Source: CAZBUB01 sp046546355 (GTDB taxonomy: Bacteria > Desulfobacterota > Desulfovibrionia > Desulfovibrionales > Desulfothermaceae). From it: a stretch of 51,353 nt of DNA. Below the pieces are notes generated by a model. The model was not told where the DNA came from. It saw only the letters and a list, made by a program, of their open reading frames with translations, and ran no database searches. Position numbers and translations under genes: made by a program. The stretch is from the NCBI GenBank assembly GCA_046546355.1, contig JBKGXZ010000006.1, positions 1 to 51,353 of the forward strand. The letters run 5' to 3'. Shown here in pieces: positions 8,427 to 17,666 of the stretch; the first letter of the stretch is position 1; each line of letters opens with the position of its first letter.

Positions 8427-9080
8427 ATGCAGAGCAAAAAAGACAAGCCACCACATATCAATGTGGACTATTTCGAGGATCTGACCGGGGAGATCGAATC
8501 TTCTCAGGGCAGGGAGGTACAGGACCTGGGGGAGAAGGTCAGGCAGCTGCGCCAGGAGCAGGGCCTGGAGCTTTCTGACCTGGCTCGGGTCACTGGATAT
8601 GAAGAGGCTTTCCTGGCAAGCATCGAGAAGGGAGAAGTCCAGCCCCAGCTGGGGACGGTCATCAGGCTCTCCAAGGCCTTGGCTGGAGATCTGGGCACCC
8701 TGATCTCCGGGGAAGGGGACAAGGCCTATGCGGTCACCAGGAGCCAGGAGCGCAAGTCGGTGTCCAGGTCCACCAGCAGCCAGGACAAACAGGAGCTTTA
8801 TGCTTACATGAGCCTGGCTCCGGAGGTGCGGGGCAGGCATATGGAGCCCCTGGTGGTCAGACTGAGGCAAAATCCTGATGAAGAGACCTCAGTGCATGAA
8901 GGTGAAGAGTTCATCTTTGTCCTGGAGGGCGAAGTCCTGGTCAGGCTGGGAGAGGACAGGTTCGAGCTTAAGCCCGGGGACAGTGTATACTACCAGTCCA
9001 CCCAGCCCCACATGCTGGCGGCCAAGGAGGACAGTGCCACAATAATGGCTGTTATCTATGAAGGCCAAAAAAAGGAGTGA
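8427..9080 (+). CDS. XRE-family transcriptional regulator with C-terminal cupin sensor
   Basis: A 217-residue two-domain regulator: an N-terminal helix-turn-helix of the lambda-repressor/XRE type (about residues 25-85, LGEKVRQLRQEQGLELSDLARVTG region split over two helices) and a C-terminal cupin (about 145-215, with HEGEEFIFVLEGEV and LKPGDSVYY). Such XRE-cupin proteins commonly sense a small carboxylate or acyl compound. I chose ATG 8427 because AAGGAG at 8416-8421 lies five bases upstream; a GTG at 8412 overlaps that site. It stops four bases before acetoacetyl-CoA synthetase, so the two are translationally close and it probably controls this cluster. Confidence 0.85.
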   Translation: MQSKKDKPPHINVDYFEDLTGEIESSQGREVQDLGEKVRQLRQEQGLELSDLARVTGYEEAFLASIEKGEVQPQLGTVIRLSKALAGDLGTLISGEGDKAYAVTRSQERKSVSRSTSSQDKQELYAYMSLAPEVRGRHMEPLVVRLRQNPDEETSVHEGEEFIFVLEGEVLVRLGEDRFELKPGDSVYYQSTQPHMLAAKEDSATIMAVIYEGQKKE

Positions 9081-9083
9081 GCC

Positions 9084-11039
9084 ATGTCCGGGAAGATGCT
9101 TTGGCAGCCTTCACAGCAAAAGATAGAAAACAGCAACATGCTGCATTACATGCAGTATATAAACCAGAGGTTCAATAAGGACTTTAGCAATTACAATGAG
9201 CTGTATGCCTGGTCAGTGGAGAATATCCCGGATTTCTGGGCCTCAATCTGGGACTATATGCAGATCACGCATTCCCAGAGCTATGAGCAGGTAGTGGATG
9301 ATGCTTACCAGCTGCCTGGGGCCAAATGGTTCTCCGGGGCCAGGCTCAACTTTGCGGAGAACCTCTTAAGCCGCAGGGACGGGCAGCCGGCCATCGTCTT
9401 CTGGACTGAAGAGGGCAAGCAGAGGGAGCTCAGCTTTGCGCAGCTGTATACAGAAGTGGCCCAGGTGGCAGAATCCCTGAAGCAGCTGGGCATCCAGCCC
9501 GGAGACAGGGTGGTGGGCTACATGCCCAATATGCCGGAGACCATAATAGGCATGCTGGCTGCTTCCAGCCTGGGTGCCACCTGGTCCTCCTGTTCTCCTG
9601 ACTTCGGGATCAAGGGGGTCCTGGATCGCTTCGGGCAGATCCAGCCCAAGGTCCTGTTCGTGGCCAATGGCTACAAGTTCAAGGGCAAGCAGCTGGATAT
9701 CCTGGGCAGGATGCCGCAGATCATGCAGGAGATTGATTCTGTGCAGCAAGTAGTGGTGGTGCCCCTGACCGAGGAGAACCCCGACCTGTCCCAGGTGCCC
9801 AAAGGCGTGCTCTACCGGGATTTTTGCAGCAGCCAGGCCACGGAGATCGATTTCGTACAGCTGCCCTTTGAGCATCCCCAGTACATCATGTATTCTTCCG
9901 GGACTACGGGCCTGCCCAAATGTATGGTGCAAAGCTCAGGTGGGGTGTTGATCAACCAGCTCAAGGAGCTGAAGCTGCATACAGACATCAAGCCCGGGGA
10001 CAAGGTGTTTTATTTCACCACCTGTGGCTGGATGATGTGGAATTGGTTGACTGCTTCCCTGGGAGCTGGGGCTACAGTGGTGCTCTATGACGGCAATCCT
10101 TTGTATCCTGACCCCGGGGTACTGTGGCGTATGGCCCAGGAAGAGGGTCTGAGTGTGTTCGGTACCAGCGCTGGCTATATCACAGCCCTGCAAAACGTCG
10201 GCCTCAAGCCGGGCCAGGATTATGATCTGGCCCCTCTGAAAGCGTTGCTCTCCACAGGCTCCCCCTTGCCACAGGAAGGCTTTGAGTATGTGTACCAGGA
10301 GATCAAGCAGGATTTGCATTTGGCATCCATCTCAGGCGGTACTGATATCAATGGCTGTTTTTTCCTGGGCAATCCCTTGGGCCCGGTGTATGCAGGTGAG
10401 CTACAGTGCCGAGGACTGGGCATGAAGGTAGAGGCCTGGAACGACGACGGCAATCCGGTCTACAACCAAAAGGGCGAGCTGGTCTGCACTGCCGCAGCCC
10501 CATCCATGCCCATCTCCTTTTGGGATGATCCGGATGGCAGCAAATACCACGATGCCTACTTCGATTACTTCCCCGGAGTATGGCGGCATGGGGACTTTAT
10601 AGAGATAAATGATAGGGGAGGGGTGATCATCTACGGCAGGTCTGATGCCACGTTGAATCCCGGCGGGGTGCGTATCGGAACTGCTGAGATCTACCGCCAG
10701 GTGGATCTATTGCCGGAAGTAGAAGATAGCCTGGTGGTAGGCCAAAGCTGGAAGAACGATGTCCGGGTGATCCTGTTTGTCAAGCTGAACCCTGGATATG
10801 AGTTGGATCAGGAGCTGGAAAAGAAGATAAAAACCACCATCAAGCAGAATGCTTCGCCCAGGCATGTCCCGGCCAAGATAATTCCTGTGTCGGAGATCCC
10901 CTATACCTTGAACATGAAGAAGGTGGAAATCGCGGTCAAGAAGACCATAGAGAACCAGCCGGTGAAGAACAAAGATTCGCTGAAAAATCCTGAGGCCCTG
11001 GAGTATTATCAGAATATTCCTGAGCTGCAGCAGGATTGA
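9084..11039 (+). CDS. aacS: Acetoacetate-CoA ligase (acetoacetyl-CoA synthetase)
   Basis: 651-residue ANL-family ligase, typical in length for AacS, making acetoacetyl-CoA from acetoacetate, ATP and CoA. It has the acetyl-CoA synthetase-like N-terminal domain (WFSGARLNFAENLL near 74), the adenylation motif YSSGTTGLPKC near 272, SGGTDINGCF near 415 and the C-terminal IPYTLNMKKVE with the catalytic-lysine region. In this cluster it would reactivate the acetoacetate released by HMG-CoA lyase, letting a thiolase encoded elsewhere yield two acetyl-CoA. Strong AAAGGAG ribosome site. No terminator is evident directly downstream. Confidence 0.92.
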   Translation: MSGKMLWQPSQQKIENSNMLHYMQYINQRFNKDFSNYNELYAWSVENIPDFWASIWDYMQITHSQSYEQVVDDAYQLPGAKWFSGARLNFAENLLSRRDGQPAIVFWTEEGKQRELSFAQLYTEVAQVAESLKQLGIQPGDRVVGYMPNMPETIIGMLAASSLGATWSSCSPDFGIKGVLDRFGQIQPKVLFVANGYKFKGKQLDILGRMPQIMQEIDSVQQVVVVPLTEENPDLSQVPKGVLYRDFCSSQATEIDFVQLPFEHPQYIMYSSGTTGLPKCMVQSSGGVLINQLKELKLHTDIKPGDKVFYFTTCGWMMWNWLTASLGAGATVVLYDGNPLYPDPGVLWRMAQEEGLSVFGTSAGYITALQNVGLKPGQDYDLAPLKALLSTGSPLPQEGFEYVYQEIKQDLHLASISGGTDINGCFFLGNPLGPVYAGELQCRGLGMKVEAWNDDGNPVYNQKGELVCTAAAPSMPISFWDDPDGSKYHDAYFDYFPGVWRHGDFIEINDRGGVIIYGRSDATLNPGGVRIGTAEIYRQVDLLPEVEDSLVVGQSWKNDVRVILFVKLNPGYELDQELEKKIKTTIKQNASPRHVPAKIIPVSEIPYTLNMKKVEIAVKKTIENQPVKNKDSLKNPEALEYYQNIPELQQD

Positions 11040-11318
11040 TCAGATATTAGGTCGGCTTTGGGGCCCTGGCAGACAATTCATAAAAACAAGGAGGTGCAAT
11101 AACATCTGTTACTCCAGGAAAAGGCCAAGCTGTCAGTTGAAAAAAGGCAGCGGCCTGGCCAGACCTGGGAAAGGCAGCGTGTATGGCCCTGAAGTCGGGA
11201 AGCAAGCACTGCTTTAGTGGGTGGCGGTGTGGATAGCCGCAGTCCGCTCAAGAATCCGTGCTGGATGAGTCTGGTCCGGACAGGCTTTGCCAAAACCTTT
11301 TAAGCAAAAGGGGGGTCT
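11040..11318. other. Intergenic region before the symporter genes
   Basis: A 279-base gap without a convincing gene. It contains an AAGGAGG Shine-Dalgarno-like sequence at 11089-11095 that is not followed by ATG, GTG or TTG at a usable distance, possibly the relic of a lost small gene. No strong promoter or terminator was recognised. Confidence 0.4.
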
Positions 11319-11573
11319 ATGTTTAAGGGCATGTATCCGATTTTCTGGGTGGGCATTGTTTTTATGTACGGCTTTGTCCTGTTTTCCATGATGGTGGAGA
11401 TGATTACCAACACGGGTACTGTGCATTATCAGGTGGGGGGCATACCTGTGCCCTTTATCTATGTGATGTTCCTGATGACTTGGATAGTGCCCATGGCAGT
11501 GGCCTTGCTCTGGTGGTGGGTTCCCAAGAAAGCCAAAGAGAAACGCGATCAAGAACAGGGCAAGGAGGGTTAA
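11319..11573 (+). CDS. Small two-TM membrane protein, putative symporter accessory subunit
   Basis: 84-residue protein with two predicted membrane segments (about residues 8-28 and 46-68) and a charged C-terminal tail rich in Lys/Glu. It is followed after three bases by a sodium:solute symporter. The arrangement resembles small DUF485/YjcH-like or DUF4212-like partners that precede ActP-type symporters, and it shares a GGIPVPF motif before the second helix, but I do not recognise a specific family. Ribosome site GGGGGG before ATG. Likely a membrane partner of the transporter; function unproven. Confidence 0.75.
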   Translation: MFKGMYPIFWVGIVFMYGFVLFSMMVEMITNTGTVHYQVGGIPVPFIYVMFLMTWIVPMAVALLWWWVPKKAKEKRDQEQGKEG

Positions 11574-11576
11574 GAC

Positions 11577-13193
11577 ATGGAAAACATCGGCTCTGTACAT
11601 CCTCTGGTTATCCTGTTTGCTGTGGCTTATTTCGCAGTGATTTTCGGCATCGGCTGGTTTACCCGCAAGGCTGCGGCCAGCCCTATGGAGTATACAGTTG
11701 CCGGCCGCAGCGTGGGCTCTTTTATTAACGGTGCAGGCCTGGCAGCCTCCTTTCTGTCCCCGGCCAGTTTTCTGGGTCTGCCAGCCTTTATCTTCCTCAT
11801 GGGTTATCCCTTCTGGTGGGCCCTGGCCGGGATCATCATGGGCATGCCCCTGGCTGCTCTGCTTACAGCAGGTCCTCTGCGCAAGTATGCCCCGGTGTCC
11901 TTCACTGACTACTATGCGGATCGTTATGAGAGCGAGAAGTGGGGCCGGGCGGTGACCAGCATTCCGGTGATCATTACCGGTATTTTGTACATCACCCTGT
12001 CCCTGGTGGGCACTGCCCTGTTCATGATGGCCATCCTGCAGATACCCTATTTCTGGTCCCTGGTCATCGGCACTGCCGCGGTGCTCTTCTATGTCTACAT
12101 GGGCGGCATGGTGGCTACCACCTGGGCCACAGGGCTGCAGGGTATCATCATGACCATAGCCGCGGTGGTCGTGGCTATCATTATAATCGCCAATTTTGGG
12201 GGTTTCGGGGGCCTGGCTGAGGCCATAGAGAACAATAACCCCAAGTTCTGGCTGCCCCCGCAGTCCACTGAAGGGGCTGCGCATCCCATCATGAGCATCT
12301 GGACGGGTATGGTCAGCTTCTTCTTTGTCTGGCACTACGGCTTTTCCACTATGCCCTACTCAGTGGTCAAGTTCTTCACTGCCATGGATATCAACTCCGC
12401 TAGACTGGCCACCTTCTGGAGCGCTTTTTTCGGCGGGCTGATGTACATGGGCCTGATCGTGATCGGCAGTGCCGCCCGAGTGGTCCTGGAGCAATTGCAT
12501 CCAGCCATGCAAGCAGAAGGTGTGGAGGATGCTGTGGGCGTGTTGGGCTATCTGCAGGATTACTACGCCACCGGTGCGGCTGCGATCACAGACTACTCCA
12601 TGATCGCCACCACCCAGGCCCTGGGCCAGCCCTGGCTTTTGGGTGTGCTCTGCGCCGGAGGCCTGGCAATCTGTATGTCCACGGTTTCAGCCTGGTCTGT
12701 GGTGATGCAGGTGGTGCTGGGCAGGGACTGGATGATCAAGATCCTGGGCAGCAAGTGGGCCCAGGACAATCAGGTCAAGGCCATGCAGATGTGGCTGGTG
12801 ATTATTCTAGTCATCTGCTTTTTGCTTGCCATTAGTCCTCCGGGCATGGTCCTGGATCTCTCAGGTTGGGCATTCGTGATGATCATTGCCTCCTGCGGAC
12901 CGGGCCTGATCCTGGGTGTCTGGTGGGACAAGGCCACTACCACGGCCCATGTCTCCACTTCCCTGATATTCACTGCCCTGACAATGTTTAGCTGGTTGTA
13001 CGCTAATATTGTCCTGGGCAGCCCGCACTGGTTCTTCCTGGGTGAGCAGATCTTCGGCTTCAAGGTCCCGGCGGGACACCAGGTCTACTGGGTGCCACTG
13101 GCCTTTATCTTCTTCATCGTGGTCTCTTTATTGAGCAAGCAGAACAGTCCGGAGACAGTGCGCAAGTACTCCACCGAGCTGCGCTATGACTAG
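11577..13193 (+). CDS. Sodium:solute symporter (SSS family, ActP-like monocarboxylate transporter)
   Basis: 538-residue integral membrane protein with about 13 hydrophobic segments. The N-terminal YTVAGRSVGSFINGAGLAAS and SFLSPASFLGLPAF stretches are typical of the acetate/solute SSS subgroup, and FTDYYADRYES and HYGFSTMPYSV match the LeuT-fold symporters of that group. It probably imports a short-chain carboxylate with sodium across the inner membrane. Neighbouring acyl-CoA genes and the CoA-transferase point to acetate, propionate or a branched acid. It is co-transcribed with the preceding small membrane protein and is followed by an intrinsic terminator. Confidence 0.88.
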   Translation: MENIGSVHPLVILFAVAYFAVIFGIGWFTRKAAASPMEYTVAGRSVGSFINGAGLAASFLSPASFLGLPAFIFLMGYPFWWALAGIIMGMPLAALLTAGPLRKYAPVSFTDYYADRYESEKWGRAVTSIPVIITGILYITLSLVGTALFMMAILQIPYFWSLVIGTAAVLFYVYMGGMVATTWATGLQGIIMTIAAVVVAIIIIANFGGFGGLAEAIENNNPKFWLPPQSTEGAAHPIMSIWTGMVSFFFVWHYGFSTMPYSVVKFFTAMDINSARLATFWSAFFGGLMYMGLIVIGSAARVVLEQLHPAMQAEGVEDAVGVLGYLQDYYATGAAAITDYSMIATTQALGQPWLLGVLCAGGLAICMSTVSAWSVVMQVVLGRDWMIKILGSKWAQDNQVKAMQMWLVIILVICFLLAISPPGMVLDLSGWAFVMIIASCGPGLILGVWWDKATTTAHVSTSLIFTALTMFSWLYANIVLGSPHWFFLGEQIFGFKVPAGHQVYWVPLAFIFFIVVSLLSKQNSPETVRKYSTELRYD

Positions 13194-13244
13194 CAGCTAA
13201 AAGGCTGCAAGGGTCAGGAAGCTGACCTGGATTGGGGAGTTTGG

Positions 13245-13278
13245 AAGAGGTGCTTCTGTACAGGAGCACCTCTTTTCG
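13245..13278 (+). terminator. Intrinsic terminator after symporter
   Basis: A 10-bp perfect stem (AAGAGGTGCT / AGCACCTCTT) with a 10-base loop, ending in a short T-run. It lies 52 bases after the symporter stop codon and should end the symporter transcript. Confidence 0.8.
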
Positions 13279-13341
13279 TTTAGGATGCAGGAGTCTGCGC
13301 AGAGGGAATAAAATCTGGATAAGCCTGAACAGGAGGAGTCC

Positions 13342-13650
13342 ATGCCAGAGGAGAAGACTGAACACTATCTGGATATCAAGCTGGGGCCCAACCAGTACCG
13401 TCGCTACTACTTCAAGAGCGAGCAGGAGAAGCGGCAATGGCAGCGCATGCACAAGAAGAGCAAGCTGTATATCCCCTACTTTCTGCTGGGTATCTGTATA
13501 AACTTTGGCCTTTATTTTTCAGGACTGGACCTGTCCAGCAACGTCGTCCTGGGCGGAGCGGTGGGGCTCGGGGTCCCCTTAGTCAGCATGTACTTCCTGT
13601 CAGAGCTGCACTTCAGGATCTGGTACAGATCCAGACAGGAGTCAGAATAG
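13342..13650 (+). CDS. Small two-TM membrane protein of unknown function
   Basis: 102 residues. A polar, charged N-terminal third (about residues 1-45, with basic KKSKLY just before the membrane) is followed by two hydrophobic segments (about 47-65 and 70-88) and a short basic tail. An AGGAGG ribosome site precedes the ATG. I do not recognise the family. It lies between the symporter terminator and the membrane-bound exonuclease, 49 bases before the latter, so it may be co-expressed with it. Confidence 0.7.
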   Translation: MPEEKTEHYLDIKLGPNQYRRYYFKSEQEKRQWQRMHKKSKLYIPYFLLGICINFGLYFSGLDLSSNVVLGGAVGLGVPLVSMYFLSELHFRIWYRSRQESE

Positions 13651-13699
13651 GCATCGCCGGCTGGAATCTGGAGGCACAAACCTTTGACCTGAGCCTGGG

Positions 13700-15670
13700 A
13701 TGTTGAATATGTCGAGCTGGAACTTGAAGAAGAAGTACTGGGTCTTTGTGGTTATCTTTGCCCTGATCTACACCATGTTCCTGGGAGGCTTGGCAGTCTA
13801 TCTCTGGAGCGAGATGGAGCCGGGGGTACAAGAGCAGATCCGGGGCCTGCTGGCGGATAATTTCGGAGCCCTGTTCCTGGTAGGGCTTTGTTTTTTCATG
13901 GGCCAGCTATTTATGCTCAATGAGATATTCCATAATTATATCATGCCCTTGTACAATCTGGAGGAGGAGACCACCCTGATTGTCAGGGCCAATCCCAGGC
14001 ATCGGATAAGCATCAAGGGCTGCAGGGAGATCCAGGATATCGCATCCAGCGTGAATTCCTTGGCTGATCATCTGCAGTCCATAAGGGATCAGGCCTACCA
14101 GGAGCTAAGGCAGCAGCTGCAGGGACTGGAAAGGGAAAAGGATCTCTACCTGGGCATCCTGAACGATCTGCCTGTGGGCATTATCTCCTGTAGCGAAGAG
14201 GGAGAGATCTTGGCCTATAACAAAAAGGCCAGCTCCATGTTCACCCCAGCCAGCAAGGATCAGAGCTGCTTTTCTTCCTGCAGCTTGCTGGGGCTGCGTA
14301 AAGGCATCAACGAGCTCTTGAACGCGGAACTCCTGGATTTCGCCCTGCAAAAGCTAAAAGAGCAGATCACCTTTTCTGGAACACACAATTTACTCAGCTT
14401 TACCTGCAGCAGCCAGGAGGACAGGCTGCTGTACATGCAGATGGTGCCTTTATGGCGGGAGCAGCTGTTTCTGGGCTATAATCTGCTCTGCTTTGATCTG
14501 GCTGAGCAGACAGAGCTCTGTCCTGCAGAGGAAAAGCTCCATTTGATCTGGCCCAAGCAGAGTGTGGGGCTGCAGCAAATCCTGCACATGGTCAGCCAGG
14601 AAGTGGGCCTGGAGTTGTATCCTGAAGCCTCTTCTCAGCAGGAGCAGCAAATTATGGCGGACGTGTTTTTGCTGCAAAGGCTGCTGTCCTTTCTGCTGCA
14701 CAGGTGCTGGGAGCTTTTGGGCCAGGTCAGCTTGGCCTACAGAACGCACAGCCAGGAGCACTCTCTGGCCCTGGATATCTTGCTGACCCAGGAGGAGGTG
14801 GATCAAGAGCTGATGGAGTTCTGGAGGACATCCCCCTTAGTGGGCTTTGGGGGGCAAGGCAGGGAGCTCAAGGTCCAGGATGTTTTGGATCTGCACCATT
14901 GCGAGTTGGAAAATCAGGACAATGAAACAGATCAGGGGGGGGTGCTCAGGCTTAGATTCAGCTTGCCCAGGCAGGAGTGGTCAGAGCCTGAATGGGATAT
15001 ACAGCCCAGCAACGGCCTGCAGTTCGCCAGGCTGCAGATGATGGAAGGGGAAAGGAAGAGCAAGGAGCCCTTGGACTGTGATCTGCAGGAGCTTGCCTAT
15101 ACGGTATTCGATACCGAGACCACCGGTATGAATCCCCATGCCGGGGACGAGATCATTTCCATCAGTGCTGTCAGGGTGGTCAATGGCAAACTGCAGGTGC
15201 AGGAGATCTTTGATCAGCTGGTCAATCCCCAAAGACTGATCCCGGCAGAGTCCATCAAGATACACGGCATAAAGCAGGAGATGGTGGAGGGACAGCCAGT
15301 GATCTCCGAGGTGCTGCCAGTATTTAAAAGGTTTGCTCAAGGCACAGTGCTGGTGGCCCATAATGCCTATTTTGACATGCATTTCCTGCGGCGGAAGGAA
15401 AAGCAGGCTCAGGTCCAGCTGGATAATCCTGTGCTGGATACAGCCCTGCTCTCCTGGCTGATTATGCCCCATCAAAAGGATCAAGGCCTGGATGCTGTGG
15501 CCAAGCGGCTGGGGGTGCGCATTTACTCCAGACACACCTCTCTGGGGGATGCTTTGACTGCGGCGGAAATTCTATTGGCCTTGCTGCCCCTTTTGAATTA
15601 TAAAGGCATAAGGACTGTGCGCCAGGCCTGCAACGAGACCAAGAAAGCCTTTCCGGATTCAGGCCTGTAG
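13700..15670 (+). CDS. Membrane sensor-like protein fused to a DnaQ-type 3'-5' exonuclease
   Basis: 656 residues with an unusual layout. Two TM helices (about 13-35 and 52-72) are followed by a HAMP/coiled-coil-like stretch (80-150), a PAS-like domain (about 150-260, starting ILNDLPVGIISCSEEGEIL), a middle region like a decayed histidine-kinase domain, and a C-terminal DEDDh exonuclease (about 465-640). Exo motifs are intact: VFDTETTGM (ExoI), LVAHNAYFDMHFL (ExoII) and HTSLGDALTAA (ExoIII, catalytic His and Asp). It is not the replicative epsilon subunit. Similar membrane-exonuclease proteins occur near ActP-like symporters and DUF294 proteins (from memory), suggesting a signalling role. ATG 13709 is an alternative start. 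Confidence 0.82.
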   Translation: MLNMSSWNLKKKYWVFVVIFALIYTMFLGGLAVYLWSEMEPGVQEQIRGLLADNFGALFLVGLCFFMGQLFMLNEIFHNYIMPLYNLEEETTLIVRANPRHRISIKGCREIQDIASSVNSLADHLQSIRDQAYQELRQQLQGLEREKDLYLGILNDLPVGIISCSEEGEILAYNKKASSMFTPASKDQSCFSSCSLLGLRKGINELLNAELLDFALQKLKEQITFSGTHNLLSFTCSSQEDRLLYMQMVPLWREQLFLGYNLLCFDLAEQTELCPAEEKLHLIWPKQSVGLQQILHMVSQEVGLELYPEASSQQEQQIMADVFLLQRLLSFLLHRCWELLGQVSLAYRTHSQEHSLALDILLTQEEVDQELMEFWRTSPLVGFGGQGRELKVQDVLDLHHCELENQDNETDQGGVLRLRFSLPRQEWSEPEWDIQPSNGLQFARLQMMEGERKSKEPLDCDLQELAYTVFDTETTGMNPHAGDEIISISAVRVVNGKLQVQEIFDQLVNPQRLIPAESIKIHGIKQEMVEGQPVISEVLPVFKRFAQGTVLVAHNAYFDMHFLRRKEKQAQVQLDNPVLDTALLSWLIMPHQKDQGLDAVAKRLGVRIYSRHTSLGDALTAAEILLALLPLLNYKGIRTVRQACNETKKAFPDSGL

Positions 15671-15699
15671 TGCCTGGTGCACTGCAGCTAAAGTCTTGC

Positions 15700-17607
15700 T
15701 TATGCCGGCAGCGCGGTGAATTCGGTACGCAGCTTGTCCTGGGCTGTTTTGATCCTCTTTAAGGCCTCTTTTAGGGCCCGGCGCTCAATATGGGTCAGGT
15801 TCTCCAGGGGCAGCAGATTGGTGGCCGGTTTGGCCTGATCAATGACCGCATAGGCCTGATGGCTGAGCCTCAACTGCATGAGAAAGCTGTAGGCATAGTG
15901 CAGCTCTTCGAGCTCGCTCTTGGTTATGAGCTCAGCATTGCGGACCTGGAGCAAGCGTTCCTGGGTATTGGTCTGGGGAGTTTTGACCTGCAGGGCATAG
16001 ATGCGAGCGAAGTCCACTATCAAGCGCATGGGGCTTTTAAGATCCAGCCCCTTTTCCTTGTTGTCGTTTGTCTGCAGGATGAAGCCGCCGAAGAAATCCA
16101 GGGGCAGCTCAAAATGCAGGGCGTTTTTGGCCATATGCCGGAAGAAAGCCGCCCAGTCCTCCAGGGCCCGGAACAGAAAGTCCCTGAGCCCATTTACCAA
16201 GTCCTGACTGCCATAGCCCAGCCTGAAATCGAAAAAGATATTGGCCTGCAGTAGATCCTGGCCCTCTGCCTTGTGAATCCAGCTGCGGAAGTATTCCTGC
16301 CACTGGCTGAGCGGCTGGCACCAATCCGGATTTTGGGCCATAATCTGGTTTTCGCAGTAGCTAAATCCCACCTGGTCCAGCCAGGCACAGACCCTGCGGC
16401 CCAAGCGCAGGAAGTAGTCCTGCACTGACTGGAGATCCGTCTGGGCTAGGTCAGCAAATATAATGGCATTATCCTGGTCTGTTTTCAGGGTCTGCTCCTT
16501 GCGGCCTTCGCTGCCCAGGGTAATGAAGGCGAACTCCGTCGGGGGCGGTCCCAGCTCCTGCAGGGCAAACTCCACCAGCCTCTGCAGGATAGAGTCTGAC
16601 ATGGAGGTAATCAGCGCTGTGAGATGTTGGGCTTTGGCTCCGCTGTCTATCAGGGACTTGATCAGATAGGGCTTCCTGGAGTGTATGGCCTGCAGCTGCT
16701 CCAGGCTTTGGGCAGTCCTGATCTGATGCATCAGGAAAATAGGGGACAGGCCCTGGGCCAGAAAAATTTCCTGCTCGCTCAGCAGGCCGCAGACCCCGGT
16801 CTCGTTTTCTACAGCCAGCTGCTTGATGCGATTTTGCATCATTATCAGCACCGCCTCATAAACCAGGGTCTGGTCGCTGACCGTTATCAAAGGGGAGCTC
16901 ATGATCTCCTGCACCTGGGAATGCCTGGAGATGCCCTGGATAATGACCTTGTCCCGCAGGTCATGGTCGGTGACAATGCCCAAGGCTTGGCCCTGAGGGT
17001 CCAGGACCAGGACCGCATCGTGGTCCGCGGCAGTGATCTTGCCTGCAGCCTCCCTGATGCTGGTTTCAGGCTGGCAGGTGCTGAAGTTTGCAGACAGGAT
17101 GCTGCCCACTGGCTTGCTCAGGAAGAATGGCCCGCTTACTTCCGCAGGGCCTTTGGACTTCCTGCTCAAGTAGTCCAGGTAGGGGCTCTGCATTACCTTG
17201 CGGCTGAACTGCTCGGCAAAATGGGCGGTAAAATCCTCGTGCCCGGAGCAGAGCTCCAGGAAGATCTCCTTGGGGATATGCAGCAGGACCACATCCTCCA
17301 GGGTGCGCACTGTGCCTATGGAAAGCCCGTTATTGAACAACAGGGACAAAGCGCCATAGATGTTGTTCTCCTGCAGGACTTGGGAGCTCACATTGCTGCC
17401 TTGCTCGCTTAGCACATATTCCAGCCTGCCCTGATGTACCAGGATGACATGGGTGATGATGGTGGTATCCTGGACAAAGAGAGTCATTTTGGGATGGTAG
17501 TGGGAAGGGCTGAGCTGGCTGGCTACGGCCTCCAGCTCAGTTCTGGGCAGCAGCGAAAAGGGCTCGATGGCTTGCAGGAAGTCAAAAAAGGCGCTTTTTT
17601 CTGACAT
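15700..17607 (-). CDS. cNMP-binding/CBS-domain DUF294 nucleotidyltransferase
   Basis: 635-residue protein with an N-terminal cyclic-nucleotide-binding (Crp-like) domain (about 10-130), a pair of CBS domains (about 165-285), a DUF294 nucleotidyltransferase of the GlnD-like fold with LGSEGRKEQTLKTDQDNA near 365, and a DUF294 C-terminal substrate-binding domain (about 485-625). The Gly-Ser and Asp-x-Asp residues of the nucleotidyltransferase active site are intact. It probably senses nucleotides and modifies an unknown partner. It converges on the exonuclease gene with a 29-base gap and lies 59 bases downstream of the CoA-transferase gene on the same strand. GGAG ribosome site five bases from ATG. 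Confidence 0.87.
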   Translation of the reverse strand: MSEKSAFFDFLQAIEPFSLLPRTELEAVASQLSPSHYHPKMTLFVQDTTIITHVILVHQGRLEYVLSEQGSNVSSQVLQENNIYGALSLLFNNGLSIGTVRTLEDVVLLHIPKEIFLELCSGHEDFTAHFAEQFSRKVMQSPYLDYLSRKSKGPAEVSGPFFLSKPVGSILSANFSTCQPETSIREAAGKITAADHDAVLVLDPQGQALGIVTDHDLRDKVIIQGISRHSQVQEIMSSPLITVSDQTLVYEAVLIMMQNRIKQLAVENETGVCGLLSEQEIFLAQGLSPIFLMHQIRTAQSLEQLQAIHSRKPYLIKSLIDSGAKAQHLTALITSMSDSILQRLVEFALQELGPPPTEFAFITLGSEGRKEQTLKTDQDNAIIFADLAQTDLQSVQDYFLRLGRRVCAWLDQVGFSYCENQIMAQNPDWCQPLSQWQEYFRSWIHKAEGQDLLQANIFFDFRLGYGSQDLVNGLRDFLFRALEDWAAFFRHMAKNALHFELPLDFFGGFILQTNDNKEKGLDLKSPMRLIVDFARIYALQVKTPQTNTQERLLQVRNAELITKSELEELHYAYSFLMQLRLSHQAYAVIDQAKPATNLLPLENLTHIERRALKEALKRIKTAQDKLRTEFTALPA

Positions 17608-17666
17608 ATGGGCTCCGTTTTCAGGGAGGGGGATTCGGATTCGAACCTATTATCTTTAATGCGGCA

